The notes under the pieces were generated by a model, which saw nothing but the letters and a program-made list of their open reading frames with translations, made no database searches and had not been told where the DNA came from. From Portulaca oleracea (lineage: Eukaryota; Streptophyta; Magnoliopsida; Caryophyllales; Portulacaceae), in the NCBI GenBank assembly GCA_029582165.1, contig CM055877.1:1599523-1663522 (forward strand): a DNA stretch of 64,000 nt, read 5' to 3'. A program made the position numbers and the translations under genes. Positions 10,520-24,000 of the stretch are shown here, in pieces. The first letter of the stretch is position 1. The number at the start of each line of letters is the position of its first letter.

Positions 10520-10851
10520 ATCCCACTTAATAAATTTATTTCTTCTTTGTCAAATGTTTCAATCATCAAAGTTTGGTGGGTCCTTTTTTTAAAATTTAAA
10601 TTATTCCTCAAAGGTACATACTATAGGATGAGTTTTAATTAGTAATATATACCAATGTGGTTGATGATATACTTGTAATGAGATTGTGAATGAATGCAGA
10701 TACTGTGGATTATGTTTTTGTACAGCTAATGGATCATTCATAGTATGATCTCTTTAATTTTAGTAAATAAGTGTTATTATTACATATTTACAATAAATAG
10801 ACCCTATGTTGAATGTTCACAAGGGTTGTAGGGATGTCTACTAAATGACAT
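10520..10851. other. 3' flank of second peptide gene
   Basis: Likely 3' UTR then AT-rich spacer; nothing else is recognised. Confidence 0.4.
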
Positions 10852-10854
10852 TGA

Positions 10855-11107
10855 GGCCGTGTTCTTTTATGCGGTATTTTGCGGAATGGTGTGGTAAGGT
10901 GTGGTGGAATTGTGGTGGGGTGTGGTAAAATTGTGGTAGGTTATTGATATGTGGGGTAGGTGAGAAGAGAAAATGTAAAAAGTAGAGGAGAAAAGAGAGG
11001 AGAGAGAAAAGTTAAGAGAGAGAAAAATAATGATTTGCGGCAAAATGTGGTGGGTTGCAAGAATGCAGAATTGCAGACCACAGTTACACCCAGAAAAGAA
11101 CACGGCC
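10855..11107. mobile_element. Tourist-like MITE (PIF/Harbinger type)
   Basis: 253 bp with 14-bp perfect inverted ends GGCCGTGTTCTTTT / AAAAGAACACGGCC and a 3-bp duplication TGA at 10852-10854 and 11108-11110. The inside is purine-rich with repeated 'gtggtggaattgtggt'. The second copy is at 50195-50435. Confidence 0.8.
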
Positions 11108-11224
11108 TGAATGGCTTGTTACTTAAAATGACAATAAAGTCGAATACTAATGCGTTCCTATTCAAAACTTGGTAATATCCCCAACAAACTATTATTTAAT
11201 ATTGACATATTTAAAACTGAAAGA

Positions 11225-11500
11225 ACTCTTGAAGGGGTCGATTGAGGTAGTTGGTTAAAATTAAGTCAAGGTTACAAAACTTAACACACAAGTCAGTCAA
11301 GGTCTTTGGCATAGCCAAGGATAAAGTATGAAAACGAAATGTAAATGACGAAAATAAAGAAGATAATATACAGGAATTTAGCTGTTGTTCACCCTTCCAA
11401 ATAGGGCTACGTCACTGGACCTAAGCTTATCTTCACTTAGACTTTTGAACCACTTCATTTCTTGTTCACTTTAGAAATACACAACTAGGTCCTCATGCAA
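11225..11500 (-). repeat. LTR fragment of the solo-LTR family at 42160-43183
   Basis: The complement matches the last ~270 bp of that LTR ('acctaagcttatcttcacttag', 'ttcacccttccaaatagggctacgtcac'). It lacks the 5' portion. Confidence 0.7.
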
Positions 11501-11654
11501 TTTGGGTTACCTTTGCCTATTATTTCATATTTACTTACCATTTTCCTCATGCATTGGTTATGGTTATGAACACACACTTTAATTTACAATGATCATTGTA
11601 ATGGTCATATTATCTATCATTCAATTTCATTTGTAATTGATCCGTATTTGATTC

Positions 11655-11940
11655 TTGGACCTAAAGTTTTGGGCTACTTCCAGGAACTGTGGTAAAAACC
11701 GTAGGCTACTTTGGTGTCTAAGTAGCTCCGACATGAATAAGAGAAATGAATTATACCTTTAATATCCGTTTTAAGCTTAGTATTTAATTAAATTCGTCGC
11801 CAATGAGGAGAGAAATTAAAAAAAGAGAAGAAAAAGAACATGACACCTATCTTTTTCATTCGACCAACAAACCTTCCAATCCAAAAAATAAACCAGAGTC
11901 GATAAAATAACTATTCATATTTGACGAGATCGCAAAACAC
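11655..11940. mobile_element. Foldback MULE-like MITE, copy 4 (degenerate)
   Basis: Retains 'tctaagtagctccgacatgaataagaga' and the right half in eroded form; the ends are unclear. Confidence 0.6.
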
Positions 11941-12800
11941 TCGTGAGAAATACCATGTTATTCACGCTCTTATAAAATCCACAGCCTAAACAGTAATAAC
12001 TGTAATCTCAACCGTAAGGTCGAGTAAAGGCCCTACCTTGTTGTCTGGATAATGCAAGTTGTATGGGTCAAATAATAAACAAATGCCCTACCTGTGAAAC
12101 ATGCCAATCCTCTATTATTAATTGTTTGTGTCGCATTTTGGCCTATGTTACGTTGCTGTTGGAACCATGCATCATATCGAATGGTCGTTGTTAGCTAGGA
12201 ATATATACCATCTTGATTTCCTCATTAAGTTAGTTGTATACTTGTATGTCATCCTTCATAATTTGAACATGCATGATAGAAATGCACATGTATCATTTAC
12301 TCCATCTTCATAATATTGAACCAATTTAGGTATGTGTCTTATATGCCTGGCCATAGCTCCATGTATCTTTTAATACAAGTGTGACTTGTATTTATATTGA
12401 GATGAGCGAGTTTTTATCAATCAGCCTGAATAACTTAGTATTAACGGATTGTTTGCTGATAGAGAACGGGAAATAAATAAAGGCTAAAGATACGAATTCA
12501 ACATCCCCGTGTTGAATTAGAGAAATCAAGATCCGTCTTGAATTGAAAAGACAAGATCCCCGTGCATAATCAGTAAGAATTGTATGTATTCAATATCAAT
12601 ATCAATGTAATCTCCTTCATAAAGGCTAGCAAAGCCCTTATTTATAGGTAAATAACCCGACTAAAACTAGACCTAATAGAAATAGGAAACTAGAATTATA
12701 TTCCTAATCAAACTAGGAAACTATAATATTCCTAACAAGAATAGGAAACTAAAACATATAAAATATCTAATTATTATTTCTAAATATATTAATATGTATC
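11941..12800. other. Intergenic; possible decayed LTR at 12410-12790
   Basis: 12410-12790 has LTR-like text with repeated 'aataggaaacta' units, but no TG/CA ends or primer site could be fixed. There is no coding sequence. Confidence 0.3.
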
Positions 12801-12802
12801 TC

Positions 12803-13476
12803 TATCATTGCATTTTGGACCTTGACGTATAGGGTGATCAATTTTCTGAACCCTAGGTTTTCAATGTTAATTTTTTGGACCCTAAGATTTGTAGGTTGAT
12901 TAAAAAATGACCTTAAATTTTGTGGGTTGAAAAATGGGCATGCGCATGGGTACCGTTTTTCTTTTTCTTCCCATGTTTGAGTTCGTTTCTCTCCTAATTG
13001 GCGTCAAAATTAAGGACTAAGGTTAAAACTGATATTGAAACTATAATACACATCTCTCATTTATATCGGAGCTACTTAGATCCCTAAGTACCCTAGGTCT
13101 AAGAAGCTCTGACATGAATAAGAGAGGTGTATTATAGCTTCAATATCAGTTTTAACCTCAGTCCTTAAGTTTGTCATCAATTGGAAGAGAAATTCATACA
13201 TGGGAAGAAAAAGAAAAAATAATAGAACACGAGCATTTTTTTTCAACTCACAAACTTTAAGGTCATTTTTTATTCAAGCCATAAACTTTAAGGTAAAAAA
13301 AATTAACACTAAAAACCAAGGGTCCAGAAAATAAATTACTCTATACTTTGGGGTCCAAAATGCAAAAAACTCTATAGATTAGGGTCCTTTTTTATTCACT
13401 CCATATACTTTAGGATCTAGAAAATAAATTACCCTATACTTCGAGGTCCAAAATGTAAACAACCCCTAATATACTT
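12803..13476. mobile_element. Foldback MULE-like MITE, copy 5, with duplicated right end
   Basis: From 'cattgcattttggacc' to 'gtccaaaatgcaaaaaact' at about 13373. A second partial right end (13380-13476, 'tagggtccttttttattcac' to 'aacccc') is appended in the same orientation. Confidence 0.75.
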
Positions 13477-13723
13477 TCCAGTTTCTACACACAAGTTGAA
13501 CTACCAATAATCTGGTAGAATGGATTGTTTGCCAAAGATTAGCTTTAACATTAGAGGCGAATCTGCATTTATGATCAAAAATTAAACTGAACCTATGAGA
13601 AGTTTATAACAAGCTCATCTTTGGATGAGAAGATAAAATAAAACCCATTTACAATGATACATACACGTCCTAAACAATGCCGTAATTAATTAAGAATTTA
13701 TGATGAGTTGAAATTAAACATAA

Positions 13724-14118
13724 AACGAAGACAACTTCTAGGGCTGTTCGTGGCCATAAGGATGGTCAGAAGGTCAAGGTGGCCAGACACGTGAACAGTG
13801 TGGAAGCTAACAGCCTTGATGATATTGATGCTAAGATAGATCGTATGACAGAGATTATTGGCGATGATATATATAGGCGTACGATTCCCCGATGATCAAC
13901 CAAACTGAAGTCATTGATCGTTAACAACGTGTTTGTGTGTGATGGTTTTTGGCAATCATTGGTGCGGTCGTCCGCGCTGTGCTATTTATTTTAGCAGTGT
14001 TTGGTTGTGACTCTCTCTTTTAGATTGGTTGGTTGCTGTTTTTTATGCAGTTTGCTATCTGGCTAAACTTTTAAGCCTTTTCGGCTACCAATAATCGAAA
14101 AAAAAACAACGAAGACAA
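13724..14118 (+). mobile_element. 5'-truncated LINE insertion with target duplication
   Basis: The insert 13735-14107 ends in an A-run and is bracketed by an 11-bp direct repeat AACGAAGACAA (13724-13734 and 14108-14118). The 5' half reads IDAKIDRMTEIIGDDIYRRT to a stop near 13894. The 3' tail has T/G-rich text like the LINE end at 63245-63535. Confidence 0.8.
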
Positions 14119-14917
14119 TAAAATCCACAAGCCAAACTCAAAAAGCTAGCAGCATAAGATATTAAAGTTTTACGCGTTACCATTGGGTGTCGACATGACA
14201 AGGTTTTGTTCCATTTGAGCCACTCAACTTATACGCTTTACTCGTACATCAATCAAGACAGACAGTACCAAATATTGGCAAGAAAAGGAAGAAACACCCT
14301 TTGGACATTATTTGCTGTAATATGTCCTGCATGTTATTCGACAGTTTTAAAACCCTGTCAAGTCTATGAATATCAATGTTGATTTGTCAACCAAGCTAGC
14401 TGCAAAAAACACCAACAGAACATATATTACTCCCACATTGAACGAGTTGATTACGGCAATCGTACATTTTACCAGTTGTTCCATGCATGTTCAAACTGTG
14501 AGACCTGATATCAAATCAAAACTAAATAGCTAGTATGATTGGCATGCCATGCAGTGAAGTTGAAAAGCATCTGAATGTATGTGGATTCATGTATTGCTAG
14601 ACAAGACCATGATGAGTGAGTTGGTGTGTTTTCAAAGGGCTTGACAATTTGAATGAATTCAGATGTCTTTTTTCGATTATCCTACTTCCTCCTTGCTTAA
14701 AGGTACGTATGAGAAAATAAAATGACAGCCAACTAGCAATATCTAAGGATTACTATATACTATATAGTAATCATTGGTTAACACATGTTACTAACAATGG
14801 ATGTACTCAGTGTATTGTTGATGGTTATCATGTATCAAAAACTTTTAAATGGATTGAAGGTATTGTGTCATACAATACAAGAATTGTCATATTAATGTAC
14901 AAGGATTACCATATTAA
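14119..14917. other. Intergenic; short copy of a YbaK-gene exon piece
   Basis: 'aagggcttgacaatttgaatgaattcag' at 14636-14664 nearly repeats part of the last exon of the deacylase gene (18108-18136). No gene is otherwise seen. Confidence 0.4.
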
Positions 14918-14919
14918 TA

Positions 14920-15193
14920 CTCACTCCGTTCCATATTAATTGACATAATTTTGACTTTCATGCACGGTCTCCCATGTCACTCTTTGATTGATAATTTTTT
15001 TACATATTATGTTAGGAACAATTGCAATATTATACTTTTATGATAATATTTTCGTTAGGAATCTAATAGTGATAATTTTATATAGCAACTCATTGTATAT
15101 ATTGAGAAATTTATTGTCAAAATTTTTAAAATTTGACTACACATTTTTCCAAGGTCAATATGACTACACACAATTAATATAGAACGGAGGGAG
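14920..15193. mobile_element. Stowaway MITE
   Basis: CTCACTCCGTTCCATATTAATTG ... AATTAATATAGAACGGAGGGAG, 274 bp, with TA at 14918-14919 and 15194-15195. Confidence 0.8.
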
Positions 15194-15280
15194 TATATAT
15201 TAATATCCAAGGTTTACTATATTGGCATCAAAGATTTACTATATTGTTATCCAAGATCAATATATATAACGAACATTATT

Positions 15281-15348
15281 CATTCATTCATTCATTCATT
15301 CATTCATTCGAAGAAGAAGAAGAAGAAGAAGAAGAAGAAGAAGAAGAG
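15281..15348. repeat. Microsatellites (CATT)n then (GAA)n
   Basis: Seven or so CATT units followed by about 13 GAA units. Confidence 0.95.
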
Positions 15349-15515
15349 GTTTTGTAAAATTATAATCCATTATTCATTCGTAGACAAGTGCAAAGAAACA
15401 AAAAATGAACAACTCACTCCCAAAAACAAAAATTATACAAATTGTTGATGTCTTACTGTAAAAAGCAAAAATATTGCAAAGAATCCGAAAAGCCTCATCA
15501 TCATCTTCTTTATCT

Positions 15516-15565
15516 TTCTTCTTCTTCTTCTTCTTCTTCTTCTTCTTCTTCTTCTTCTTCTTCTT
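15516..15565. repeat. Microsatellite (CTT)n
   Basis: About 16 CTT units, the complementary motif of the GAA run 170 bp upstream, so the pair could form a triplet-repeat hairpin. Confidence 0.95.
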
Positions 15566-16246
15566 TTGCACCCCTCTTCCTCTTACATTGAACCCCATCT
15601 TTTTCCTCTCCTTAGGCAGATTGGAGTTTTTTTTGGGCTACACAAAACCCAACCGATTTTTACATTGAAACCAAAAAAAAAAAAAAAATAACACATGGCA
15701 TACCCAGTCATCATTTTGGGCCTCATGTTTAATTGCAAATTGGGACCTCCATGTCCTCATAAGACAATTAGGTCATTTTGCTTGTTGGGTCGTCCTTCAA
15801 AGTCAATAACCCTAGCAAATTAGCAATTTGGACCATAATTGAGTTTAGTTTGCCCATAATAGAAACTTTGAATCTTCATGAAGTTGACAAAACATATTTT
15901 AAATCCGAATTAATAATGCCTTAATCATAAGATTACTTTAAATAACTATTACAATTAGCTGAAGCAATTGGACGTTCCATCAAGTCAATTATTTCTGCAT
16001 TTCGAAGACGTGTTGCATGCAGCTGAAGGACGTGCATGTACACTTTTCTTATACGTGCACCCAAGTAAATTAGGGCATCAACTCAAGCCTATATTGCAAC
16101 CCCACTTCTCTTTGTCCATGGATCAACTTAGAATCCCTTCTATAAATACATGGGGTTTTCATTTCAGTAACATATAGCATTTGTAGAAAATAAGGAAACA
16201 AAATATACTACAGTACTTATTATTTCATAATTTGAAAAGAAAAAAG
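15566..16246 (+). promoter_or_regulatory. Peroxidase upstream region with TATA box
   Basis: TATAAATA at 16141-16148 lies about 100 bp before the ATG at 16247. A 'tgcatgcagctg' and other short motifs lie farther up; no specific element can be assigned. Confidence 0.5.
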
Positions 16247-17657
<1,411 letters not shown>

Positions 17658-18083
17658 AATTTCGACTCGAGTCGATTGCCTTTAACTTTTATCATTCACA
17701 ATTATCTCATTGTTTAATCTATCATATTGTTTCATTCGATTTAAAATTATAAATTGTGTTGAAGTTTTTGTGTCATTTATAACTGTCATTGAATTGATTG
17801 TCAAAAAAGGGACAATTCCTCGTACAAAGATTGTACCATTCAGCCAAAGACTGAACTAACCAAGCCAAGGCCCGATAATTAGGCAAATGAATCTTCCAAG
17901 TTGTGCGGTTCTACGTTGAACCTAATAATGAGACCAATAATCAAACCAAAACCAAACCGATACCTTCATGTCCTGCATCATATGCTCGCAAGGCTCGTTA
18001 TGGTTTTGCTGAAAAAGAATGAGCATGCGGTGGTATTGCACGACAATGGTCAGGTTGAGTGAGTTTGGAATGCTTTTGAGCAA
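17658..18083. other. Convergent intergenic between peroxidase and deacylase-like gene
   Basis: Holds both 3' ends (the genes converge). No further element is recognised. Confidence 0.5.
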
Positions 18084-21000
18084 TCAAGCCGTGCTACAGC
18101 TGAAAATAAAGGGCTTGACAAACTGAATGAATTCGGGTGTCCTGATGCCCAATTTCAAGTAGATCTCTCCCCCTCCCAACCAGAAGTAATCAGGGGAGAG
18201 CTTCGCGATAGCTTCATCCAATATGACCTGCAATGAACAGAGTAACATCTGTGAGTAGTCTAAAACTACTCGGACACAACTCAATTTCTGAAAACTGTAA
18301 ACAGATCTCGAAAACATTCAGGAGGTTAATGCCTAACATATTGTCCATGATTTGAATCAACATTTATATTTAGTTCCTACTGCATTTTAACTCGTTCTCT
18401 GATATTCAATTGTCATAGCAAATAACAAAATGACAACACAGGCAATCGTATCATTTATAATCTAATGATATATCAGCTGACAAAATGACAATTAACTTGT
18501 TATTGACGGACATTCTAAAATGACTTGCACACCATGAAGATACATTATGAAAGAAAATCTAATAATAGCAGGGGTTCAATATATGATTACCGGTATGTCG
18601 GTCTTCATGCCAATACATGTTACAGCATTGTGCCCAAAGCCAGTTAAATTGTTTGATATCTCCTCTGGTGCAAGCCTCACTGGTGATAACATTATGGTTA
18701 ACTTCCAAGAACTGAAGCAAAGAAACTACTCGGAGAGCACAGATGAACAAGTAATGGTAGTTACATAAAACAGAAATTAATACTCAGCACTCAGCAGCGA
18801 CAAACTTTCTGAGCAATGAGACAGGATATCAGAGTCTACCAACCCAAAAGAATTTAAACAGGGTTATTCCATTCTGATATGGCTTTTCTTTATTTCTTTT
18901 TCTTTTTTGGCAATCATGAATAGGAAATGAGGTAAGACAGATTGAAATTTACCGCAAACAAGAGATAAGAGATTTGCACATATTCAGTATAATGGTAGAA
19001 AAAGAGTGCATCAAGCCATACGGGAAATTTGAAACAAAGCTAATAATATTTGCATGCATTCATCATCAAGTCATCAGTATTTGTGCAAGTAATAAAGTAG
19101 GCCATGAACAAGGAAGATAGAATCTTTTAACCATAGACATCAAGTTTGGATATGGTTCTGATCAATTACAATATTTGGGATGCAAGAATAAATAAACCCT
19201 GAAAGTACCTCCATACGAGGTAGTATATACTCAACAATTTAAGTATAAGAAGAGATCTACTCACAGTTAAATTTCTTTTTTGGTATTTTTCCCTCATTGA
19301 GTGAATAGAGATAGTTCTTCACCATTTCAGCACTGAACTTTGCAGTATACTGGAAAAAGGACTACAATTAGCCAGTTGACAGTACAGACAAATCAATGTA
19401 TAGAAGAAAATGGCAAGCACCTGGACAACCACAACATAGTACTTTGAATTGTTGCGGTCACTGCAATCAACAACATGAGACTGGGCCTGAGTATTGACCT
19501 GAAGCAAATGTCAGAATACAAAGATGAGCTAAAGCATCTGTTACAGCTCAAATATACAATGTCCTAAACATACCCCTTACCCTCAAGCTTAAGAAGATAT
19601 ACATCTCACTGAAAATCACAAAACAAAAGACACCTCTCTTTTCCTTTATTCCATACAGAGTAGAGACAAAGCAGAGCAATTAAAACACTTGAAGAAAAGA
19701 CCCTTTGCCACAATGCCAATGCATACCTTACCATTTCTAGAACAAGTTTCAAAGGTTCACCAATTTAAAAGGATGGTTTTTGATAAATTGCCGATGCAAC
19801 ATAGACTATCCACAACCACCCAAAAAATTTAATAAGGAGGTTCCATTATCCCAAAAAATAGAGAACTCCTATATGCTCACCAGCTACAATGAATGTCATA
19901 TGGCAACGACCATTTTCAATCCACATGCAATCATCTAAGTCAATTGTAACCAGTCTCTCTCTAAATTGCAAAATTTAGGGGTAGGATACATCCGACGCTT
20001 CTATATCCTGCGGTGAGATTTCAGAGCATTGGTTTTGGTTTAGGCTTTGGTTATGCAATCATCAACCCAAACATACACCTTTTTGCAACAGATACAAAAG
20101 AATACCAGCCACTTATGTCACAGTTACATTAAGAGAGCACTAACTTAAGATTTCTCTGTGACCTCAAAATCAATTGCATGTGAAGCAGAGTTCTGCCAAC
20201 ACATTACGATAGAATCATGGATGGATAGACAGTTAAAAAGTTAACAGTCATCAATTCATGCTTCCATGGTAAACATTCAATACATGAATATATATTAGAG
20301 GAGCCTAATCTAGATGTTTTATGAATTATGGGATTAAGCATTAACAGGAACTTCATATTGACTACTAACATCGATGAGATTATTTTAGTCTCAATCACAA
20401 ATTCATGCTCTAGTACAAATGATATAATCACATCTTGTCTATGCTTCCAAAAGATAGAAGCATAAAAGTTTCACACTTCCTCTGATTGACATGTTGCATT
20501 CCGAAACTAACTAGACAACTTCCCATCCTTCTAAGTTCAAAGATTAGACAAACAATTATGTACAGAACTATGTAAAGTTCTATACGAGAAAAAGGGTTAC
20601 CTTGACTTCTTAACATACCCTAAGCAAGTTCTCTCCAAACCCCCCCCCCCCCCCCCGCCCTTCTCTCTGCGGCTTTTCTCCTTTTTTGTTGGTGAGAAGG
20701 GTTAGGAGTTCGAGAAACAAATCGACTATACAACTTCTTCACGCTAATCCAAACAAATTCTAGTTCCATAAAGTATTTAGAGTTTCTGTCAATTTAAGGC
20801 TTTAAGCCCTATTTGGAAGTGACAAATACCAGATTTGGCAGTCTATTTCTATTATCAGTTTATCACCATAATGATTAATTTTCTTGTGGTCATGGCCTAG
20901 GGGGTTTTGAAAGGGACATAGAGTTGGGTTTTTGGGTGATAAGAACAAATGAAAGGAAGAAAGCCGTACTCTTTCAGCAATATTTGACCTAGATTAGAAT

Positions 21001-24000
21001 GATACATGCGACTATACAGAGCATCTTTGCGCAAGAATTTGCTTATATAGGGTTTTTATAAGGCCATGGCTCATTCATTACAGACAGCCTCTGTAAAAGT
21101 TCACAGGTACTCCCCCCCCCCCCCCCCCCAAAAGCTGCCTGTTTAGGCTGGACCCAAGGGGTCGGTTTAAAACTCCCTGTTTTGGTACAGTTAGTCACTG
21201 AAGGTAAACCAATATGTCCTCATAATCACCAACAAATTGTAACCTACACATCTATGACAAATCAAGTTCCTTTGAAGCTAAGAATGAGGTCATGTCATTA
21301 GCAGTTATCCCTTCATCTTAAATTGATAGTCTCCACAGTTTTGTGGAAATCCAAATGTAAACTTGCACTGAAAGGATGTTCCCTTAAGAACCTGTTGGAA
21401 ATTTGGTGATTTTAAAATTAAAATTTCCTACCCCTTTAACCTCTGATTTACCTAATTAATCTCCCTAATCCAGTTTATTATTTTTCCTAAGTAGCTGCTT
21501 TTTGAGTTCCGTTGTTATCAAAATAAGCCTTTCCTTGGTTTTATTCTTTTCCTTCTCCATTGGGTGTTTTGTATTTGGAATACTTCTCTAATATTATTTA
21601 AAGGAGAAAGTATAAAGGGGGTTGAGTTCCATTTTGAAGGAGTAAAATCAGGAGCCTCAGTGGGGTATTGGACACTATCTGGATGACAAATTTATTCTAA
21701 CTTGTCCTTCTCCTAAGATACGAGCTACACTACCGTTCCCCATGCTCACAGTTCCGGTGACTGATATCTGAAAGGTTGAGAAAAACTTTTTATCAGTGCA
21801 CACGTGTATGTTAGCCCCGGTGTCTGGGAACCAATCATTAGAATCAACGATTGAGTTAATTTTAGGGTTGCTAACAAAGTACCTGTGAGTTGGGGAGCTG
21901 GAAGTGGCCCCCACAGTCACCATGTTCACTTGAGGCTTAGGCCTAGGGGGTACTTGACCTTTAGAGGATTTGTTATTACGACGATCGTGACGGTTAAAGC
22001 AGTCCCTAACCAGATGGTTTGAGCGCCCACAAATCCAACACAACTTTTCCCCTTGATTACCACCCTTAGTCTTATTGTTATTCGAATTGTTACTGTTATT
22101 CTTAAAGGACCCTTTAGAACCATGCCTCTTGAATTTAGACTTAGGGTTTTGGGGACCTTGAACAACCAAAGCATTAGACTGAGGGACAGGTTTCTTACTC
22201 CTAGAGGAAGACCTATGTCTATACTCAATTCTCAAAGCCATGAACAACCCATGTAAAGTAAGTTGATCTTTCAGCAAAACCGGACCAAGAGGAAGGCAAT
22301 TTATTAATAGCAGCAGCAACATACACAAACTCACTCTGCTCAACCCCTTTCATTCTCAAATTTGTAACCAGATTCTCGTAATCATGGAGCTGATCAGAGA
22401 AGTCCTTGATATCAACAAATTGAAAATCAAACCAGTCATTAATACTCCCATTGACAAGACCTTTTTCAGTAGTAGCATAACGCTCCTATAGGGCAGACCA
22501 TAACTCACAAGCAGTTTTAGTACTACGAAAAATACGATAGACGTCATCAGACAATGCACTCAGAATACGACCATGACACAAAATATCAGCATCACTAATT
22601 TCCTCCTTGGACTTTTCATCAATCTTAGACTGATCAGAGCTCTTAGTAGTAAACCTGAGAAGTTCACTGGCAAGAATTTTCTATTTTGGCAACAACAAAT
22701 GAAGTTCTGGCTTACTGAACTAGGTCTATTTTCTGTGATTCTTGATGGTCTGTCCAATAAGCCTGATGAGTCTGGTAAAGCCAAAGTGTCTTCTGCTATT
22801 GTTGTTGGTGAATCTTCCAAGGGCTCGGATCAGTCTAAGACTGATGAAAAGTCCAAGGAGGAAATTAGTGATGCTGATATTTTGTGTCATGGTCGTATTC
22901 TGAGTGCATTGTCTGATGATGTCTATCGTATTTTCCGTAGGATTAAAACTGCTTGTGAGTTATGGACTGCCCTAGAGGAGCGTTATGCTACTACTGAAAA
23001 AGGTCTTGTCAATGTGAGTATTAATGACTGATTTGATTTTCAATTTGTTGATAACAAGGACTTCTCTGATGAGCTCCATGATTACGAGAATCTGGTTACA
23101 GATTTGAGAATGAAAGGGGTTGAGCAGAGTGAGTCTATGTATGTTGCTGCTGCTATTAATAAATTGCCTTCCTCTTCGTCCGGTTTTGCCGAAGGTCTCC
23201 GTCAGAAGTCTGATCAGCTTACTTTACATGGGTTGTTCATGGCTTTGAGAATTGAGTACAGACATAGGTCTTCCTCTAGGAGTAAGAAACCTGTCCCTCA
23301 GTCTAATGCTTTGGTTGTTCAAGGTCCCCAAAACCCTAAGTTGAAATTCAAGAGGCATGGTTCTAAAAGGTCTTTTAAGAATAACAGTAACAATTCGAAT
23401 AACAATAAGACTAAGGGTGGTAATCAAGGGGAAAAGCTATGTTGGATTTGTGGGCGCTCAAACCATCTGGCTAGGGACTGCTTTAACCGCCACAATCGTC
23501 GCAATAACAAATCCTCTAAAGGTCAAGTACCCCCTAGACCTAAACCTCAAGCGAACATGGTGACTGTGGGGGCCACTTCTAGCTACCCAACTCACAGGTA
23601 CTTTGTTAGCAACCCTGAAATTAACTCAGACGTTGATTCTAATGATTGGTTCTTAGACATCGGGGCTAACATACACGTGTGCACTGATAAAACGTTTTTC
23701 TCAACCTTTTAGATATCAGGCACTGGAACTGTGAGCATGGGGAACAGGAGTGTAGCTCGTATCTTAGGAGAAGGACAAGTTAGAATAAATTTGTTGTCCA
23801 GAAAGTGTCCAATACCCCACTGAGGCTCCTGATTTTACTCCTTCAAAATGGAACTCCCAACAATCCCCTTTATACTTTCTCCATTAAATAATATTAGAAA
23901 AAGTATTCCAAACACAAAACACCCAATGGAGAAGGAAAAGAATAAACCAAGGAAAGGCTTATTTTGATAACAACGAAACTCAAAAGGTGGCTACTTAGGA

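Noticed and set aside
15374..15598. Lys-rich open frame
   Set aside because: It is the antisense reading of the CTT microsatellite.
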